Below, piece after piece: positions 60,236-64,000 of a stretch of DNA of 64,000 bases (within the stretch, counting starts at the first letter, position 1; the number at the start of each line of letters is the position of its first letter). The notes under the pieces were generated by a model. The model worked only from the letters and a program-made list of their open reading frames with translations. It ran no database searches and was not told where the DNA came from. A program made the translations under genes and the position numbers. The DNA is from Rana temporaria (taxonomy: Eukaryota; Chordata; Amphibia; Anura; Ranidae), in the NCBI RefSeq assembly GCF_905171775.1, contig NC_053489.1, positions 250,543,008 through 250,607,007 on the forward strand, given 5' to 3'.

Positions 60236-60355
60236 CAGTGCCTGGTAATGAAGTCTCACCAGTGCCCAGTAATGCAGCCTCACCAGTGCCCAGCAATGCA
60301 GCCTCCCCAGTGCCCAGAAATGAAGCCTCACCAATGCCCAGGAATGCAGCCTCAC
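60236..60355 (+). repeat. 24-bp tandem repeat, five copies
   Basis: Units of cagtgcccagtaatgcagcc plus tcac, with a few changes, read in frame as SPVPSNAA-type octapeptides. The 163-codon open frame over it (60076-60567) shows no domain or signal that would convince me it is a gene. Sequence further right (60680-60777) is an inverted copy of the 8.35-kb ccccgg repeat. Confidence 0.8.
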
Positions 60356-60779
60356 CTGTGCAGGGGATCAGAGAAGAGAGGAAGAGGAGAGCTGGCAAGA
60401 TCATCACACAGGCCTGCATCTCCCACTGTGTCAGTGTGAATCGACGGGCACCCACTGTCACACAAGTCCTGCCTCCTGTATGGGCTCCCACCTACAGCAC
60501 ATGTCCCAGCATTGGACAAGTGTGCTGTCTTTCAAAGGAGCCATACCAGGAGGCGGAACTTGTGTGACGACAGGCATCTGGCGATTAAAATGAAAGCTGA
60601 CGCAGCGGGAGACACCCGCCTGACACCGTGTATGGCACCTGGGGCAGACTGCCTCACCCCCCTCTGACTCAGCACTTGCCATGCAATCCAGGGACAAATC
60701 TGGGGACAGACGGGCTCTGGAACAGTGTCCTCAGTCCGGGGACTGTCCTCTGAAACCAGGGATGTCTGGTCACCCTTTG

Positions 60780-61400
60780 CTTCTTGTTACAGTTCAACAG
60801 CAAACAAACTTATTTAGGGTTCATTAGCTGTAGCATTTCTTGACCATGTGTGGGCTGGTGCTGAGTAGGTGAGTGAGTGTCATGACAATATTTAGACATC
60901 CATGAACTAACTTTCTTGTCTCAAGGAACCTCTGATAATAATTAGTTTACAGCTCACTGTACATTAGTATGGTAATCAGTGTGAAGAATGCTCCTTAAGC
61001 CTGGTACATTGAGATTATCGGACGAATAATCATCTCTTTTTTCAATGCTAGTCTCCATATTAAAAGTGAAGAGGTTACTAAAGTTACAAACATTCTCATA
61101 CGACAGAATAAAATTCGGAAGTGATGTAATGTATTATATTTGTTTTGTCAAACAAAAACTGTATTATTATTTTTTTTGACAGTAAAGAATTTTTGACAAG
61201 TGACAGGAAGCAATGACAGTTGAAAAGCATAGTGTACACATTCAATCACAGATTGCATTTACAAATCAAGTAGGAAAATCATGGTAAGTACGGTAATAAG
61301 AGGCCACAAAATAATAGAGAGGTGAGCAGAGCCTAGATCGACAAAGCAATAGGATCAAGCAGGGGAGATCAGGTCAACAGTTCATCCCAGTTGTCGCTCC
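60780..61400. other. Unassigned; possible 3' flank of the second LINE
   Basis: AT-rich with short A and T runs near 61145-61200 (aaaactgtattattattttt). This may mark the LINE 3' end on the - strand. No gene. Confidence 0.35.
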
Positions 61401-61518
61401 ATAATCCTATGTACCCCCACCCCCAGTAGGGGGGGTCCAATCAGGAGGAGAGCCACCCACAAGGAGGGGGAAGGAGCAGGGGAAGAGGGGGATACACCCA
61501 TAAATAGGGGGGGGGCAG

Positions 61519-63990
61519 CTAGCCAGAGGCATCGACCCAGTTGGACCAGATCTTATCAAACTTCGTTGGACAGTTCCTGCTTTCATATGTAATCTTATAT
61601 AGTAGCAGAACCCTCTCAATCGCAGCCCGCCACGAGGACTTCGTGGGGAGCTCCGGGCCCCTCCAACGAAGAAGGATCTCCCCCCTTGCGTAAAAAACAA
61701 AGCAAAAGTAATACAAAGCTTGACATATCTATCGCCCTCAATCTCGCCCAATTAACTAAGCAGGAATATGCGAGGATCCATAGCCAGGTCTACTCCACAG
61801 AGATCGGACAGGGTGTCAGCTACCTCCCTCCAAAATATGCGTAATTTCGGACAGGACCATACCATGTGGAAAAATGTCCCGGTGTCAATCAGACAGCGGG
61901 TACAGAGCGGGCTCCTAGAGGGAAATATTCCAGCCAACCTCTGCGGTGTGTGTAGTATGCTCTATGCAAAAACTTCAGTTGGATGAAACGGTCTCTGGAA
62001 GCTATCATAGAGGGGATATAGGAGGAGACACAGTCCTCCCACACCTCTTCGTCAAGATCAGGGATGTCCGCACTCCACTTGCCCAAAGCCCCGACCGTGT
62101 CCACGTCATGAGTCACCGTAAGTCGGAGGTAAAGGGAGGACAGAGGGCTCCCCATCACACCCGAGATCAGGAGGCGCTCAATGGAATCGGACTCGAGGGT
62201 CACTGGGGCCGGAAACTGCGAGGCGAGGGCATGTCTGAGCTGGCAATATCTAAATTGGAAGGAGAGGGGAAGGCAGTAAGTAGCCCTCAGTTCCTGGAAT
62301 GTCATCATCCTGCTGTTTGGCATCACATGCCGGAGAGTAAGGATACCTCTTCTCGCCCACAACGCAGGATCAGGGACACTGTATAGGTGGGGAAGGAGAG
62401 GATTGGCCCATAAGGGAGTGTGGGGGGAGACAGACCCGGGTTTAATGTTTTTGACCCTGGAGGAGCGCCAGACCTGTAGGACAGTCCTCATGGGGCCAGT
62501 GACCGACGGATGCGCCTTGGGGCCCCTAAAGACTAGGTTGGAGAGTGCTGCGTATGAGCCCAACACCGCCGCCTCCAACACGACCGCCGGGTTTTGTTTG
62601 GGCTGAGAGAACCACCATCGCACCGTGTCCAGCACCGCTGCCCAATAATAAATCAGAAAGTTCGGGAGCGCTAGCCCCCCGCTCGATAACGGGAGATAAA
62701 GGGTACGCCGCGCCACCCGGGGTGGACGCCCAGCCCAGATAAAGGTCGTAACTATACTGTCTAGCTGTCGGAAAAATGACCGAGGGATAGGGACCGGGGT
62801 CTGCCTGAAAAAATACAGCAGTTTGGGTAGGTATATCATTTTGATAAGATTCCCACGTCCGATCGGGGTAAGGGGGAGACTCCTCCACGTCGCACATTTC
62901 TTAGTCAGTTGCTCCAACACTGGGAGCACGTTCCTAGTAAGATAACTTCCCGGTTGCGAGCCCACCCGAACCCCCAAGTAGGTAAATTCCTCAACCCAGC
63001 GGAGGGGAGTAAGCGAGTCCACCCGGGGCACCGACGAATGAAGTGGGAACAGTATCGACTTGTCCCAATTGATTCGAATCCCCGAAAATTGACTAAAGTT
63101 ATCAAAGTGGGCAAGGGCATTTCGCAGGGAAGAGGAGGCGTCCACCAGGTACAGTAAGGAGTCATCCGCATACAAGGACAATTTTTCCTCCAAGGGGCCC
63201 ATGCACCCGGACACCCCTAACCCCGGAATCTTCCCGCAAGTGGGCAGCCAGGGGCTCGAGCGCCAGCGCGAACAACGCCGGGGACAGCGGGCAGCCCTGT
63301 CTAGTCCCTCTCCCTAGGGAGAAGGAGTCCGACAGGGCGCCGTTAGTGCGGACACGGGCTCTGGGATGTGCGTAGAGCATGTGTATCCAGGATAGGAAAC
63401 GGGGGCCAATGCCGAAACGGGAGAGGACCGTCCAGAGGTAGCCCCACTCGACCGAGTCAAAGGCCTTCTCAGCGTCGAGTGAGGCCACCACGCCCGGAGC
63501 ATCCGGCCCCGCAACCGCCAAATGCGTGTGCAATCGACGCAGATTGATATCTGTGCCTCGACCAGGCATAAAGCCCATCTGGTCCAGGTGGACCAAGGCC
63601 GTAATGACAGTGTTTAGGCGGTTGGCCAGTATCTTCGCAAAAATCTTAGCGTCGACATTGAGAAGCGAGATGGGTCGGTAAGAGGAATAGAGGGCAGGAT
63701 CCTTACCGGGCTTGGGGATGAGCCCCGGACTCCGACACCCAGGACCGAAGGGACAACAGTCGGGGGGCAAGTTCTTCAGCATAAGTCTTATAAAATTCCA
63801 CGCCAGACTCTCCTACTGCGGACGTCTCTGACGGAGAAAAGACTACTCCACCAGTAGCAGCGTATCTTCGAACAGGGGGAGAGGACGGGTAGACTTCTAG
63901 CCTGGCTGTCTAAGGAACAGTCCGGGGGCACCGCCATTGCCCAAATTCTAGACCATGAGGGGAGTTTGAAGATGAAGGTGCGCGGGGGGG
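61519..63990 (-). pseudogene. Second L1/Tx1-like LINE ORF2, degraded and cut by the window end
   Basis: Read on the - strand, overlapping open pieces line up in order. First comes LIPKPGKDPALYSSYRPISLLNVDAK with SLDAEKAFDSVEW and RGTRQGCPLSPALF (63782-63162). After a frameshift near 63190 come LSLYADDSLLYL (the RT YADD box), then the thumb and C-terminal region (63214-61889). After another shift comes a Cys/His end (PLCTRCLIDTGTFFHMVWSCP, 61937-61752), and finally RNCPTKFDKIWSNWVDASG to the stop at 61519. The sequence is GC-rich and divergent from the first L1, so it is another LINE lineage. The endonuclease would lie beyond 64000. Confidence 0.85.
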
Positions 63991-64000
63991 CCCCCTGCGG

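Overview
The window reads as amphibian, most likely frog (anuran), nuclear DNA. It contains no prokaryotic gene order. It is packed with transposable elements, long (TA)n microsatellites and palindromic MITE families of a kind I associate with frog genomes. The only host genes I can support are three T-cell receptor V segments (alpha/delta type), all on the + strand. Each has a leader exon, a short intron, an Ig V exon and a downstream 23-bp-spacer recombination signal, at about 10.4, 42.6 and 55.2 kb. Two of them have a CTCF-like site 150-200 bp upstream of the leader ATG. The window is therefore best read as a transposon-swollen part of a TRA/TRD variable-gene cluster.

Layout. 0-1 kb: a short-period minisatellite. 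2-4.2 kb: a decayed Penelope-like reverse transcriptase split by a retro-inserted element with a ~20-bp target-site duplication. 5-7.5 kb: a GC-rich MITE and a broken CR1-like LINE. 9-16.6 kb: V segment 1 among TTAA-flanked (piggyBac-type), Harbinger-type and hAT-type MITEs. 16.8-18.2 kb: a 1.4-kb palindrome. 18.9-29.6 kb: a near full-length L1 LINE in antisense, with a recognisable target-site duplication (TSD), ORF1 and a frameshifted ORF2. Its endonuclease domain is split by a 3.46-kb LTR retrotransposon at 23.05-26.5 kb.

The LTR retrotransposon is the highlight. Its two 509-bp LTRs look identical and it has a CTAGG 5-bp duplication. It carries a SCAN-type gag with a CCHC zinc knuckle and no pol. 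Where pol should be, the gag frame runs straight into a clearly recognisable HEXIM homology region: basic RNA-binding arm, PYNT-like motif and C-terminal coiled coil. HEXIM is the host inhibitor of P-TEFb that works with 7SK RNA. I read this as capture of a cellular transcription-elongation regulator by a non-autonomous LTR retrotransposon, with the acidic autoinhibitory segment missing.

29.8-39 kb: a TTAA-type region with a 2.2-kb inverted array of ~385-bp repeats, followed by an apparently intact 655-aa piggyBac transposase on the - strand. 39.7-41.8 kb: a Tc1/mariner element broken by a Harbinger MITE. 42.6-56 kb: V segments 2 and 3 among MITEs, a solo LTR and a Tc1 remnant. 56-61 kb: MITEs and unassigned sequence. 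61.5-64 kb: a second, degraded L1/Tx1-like LINE on the - strand, running off the window end. Identifications come from reading sequence and translations by eye; no database search was possible.
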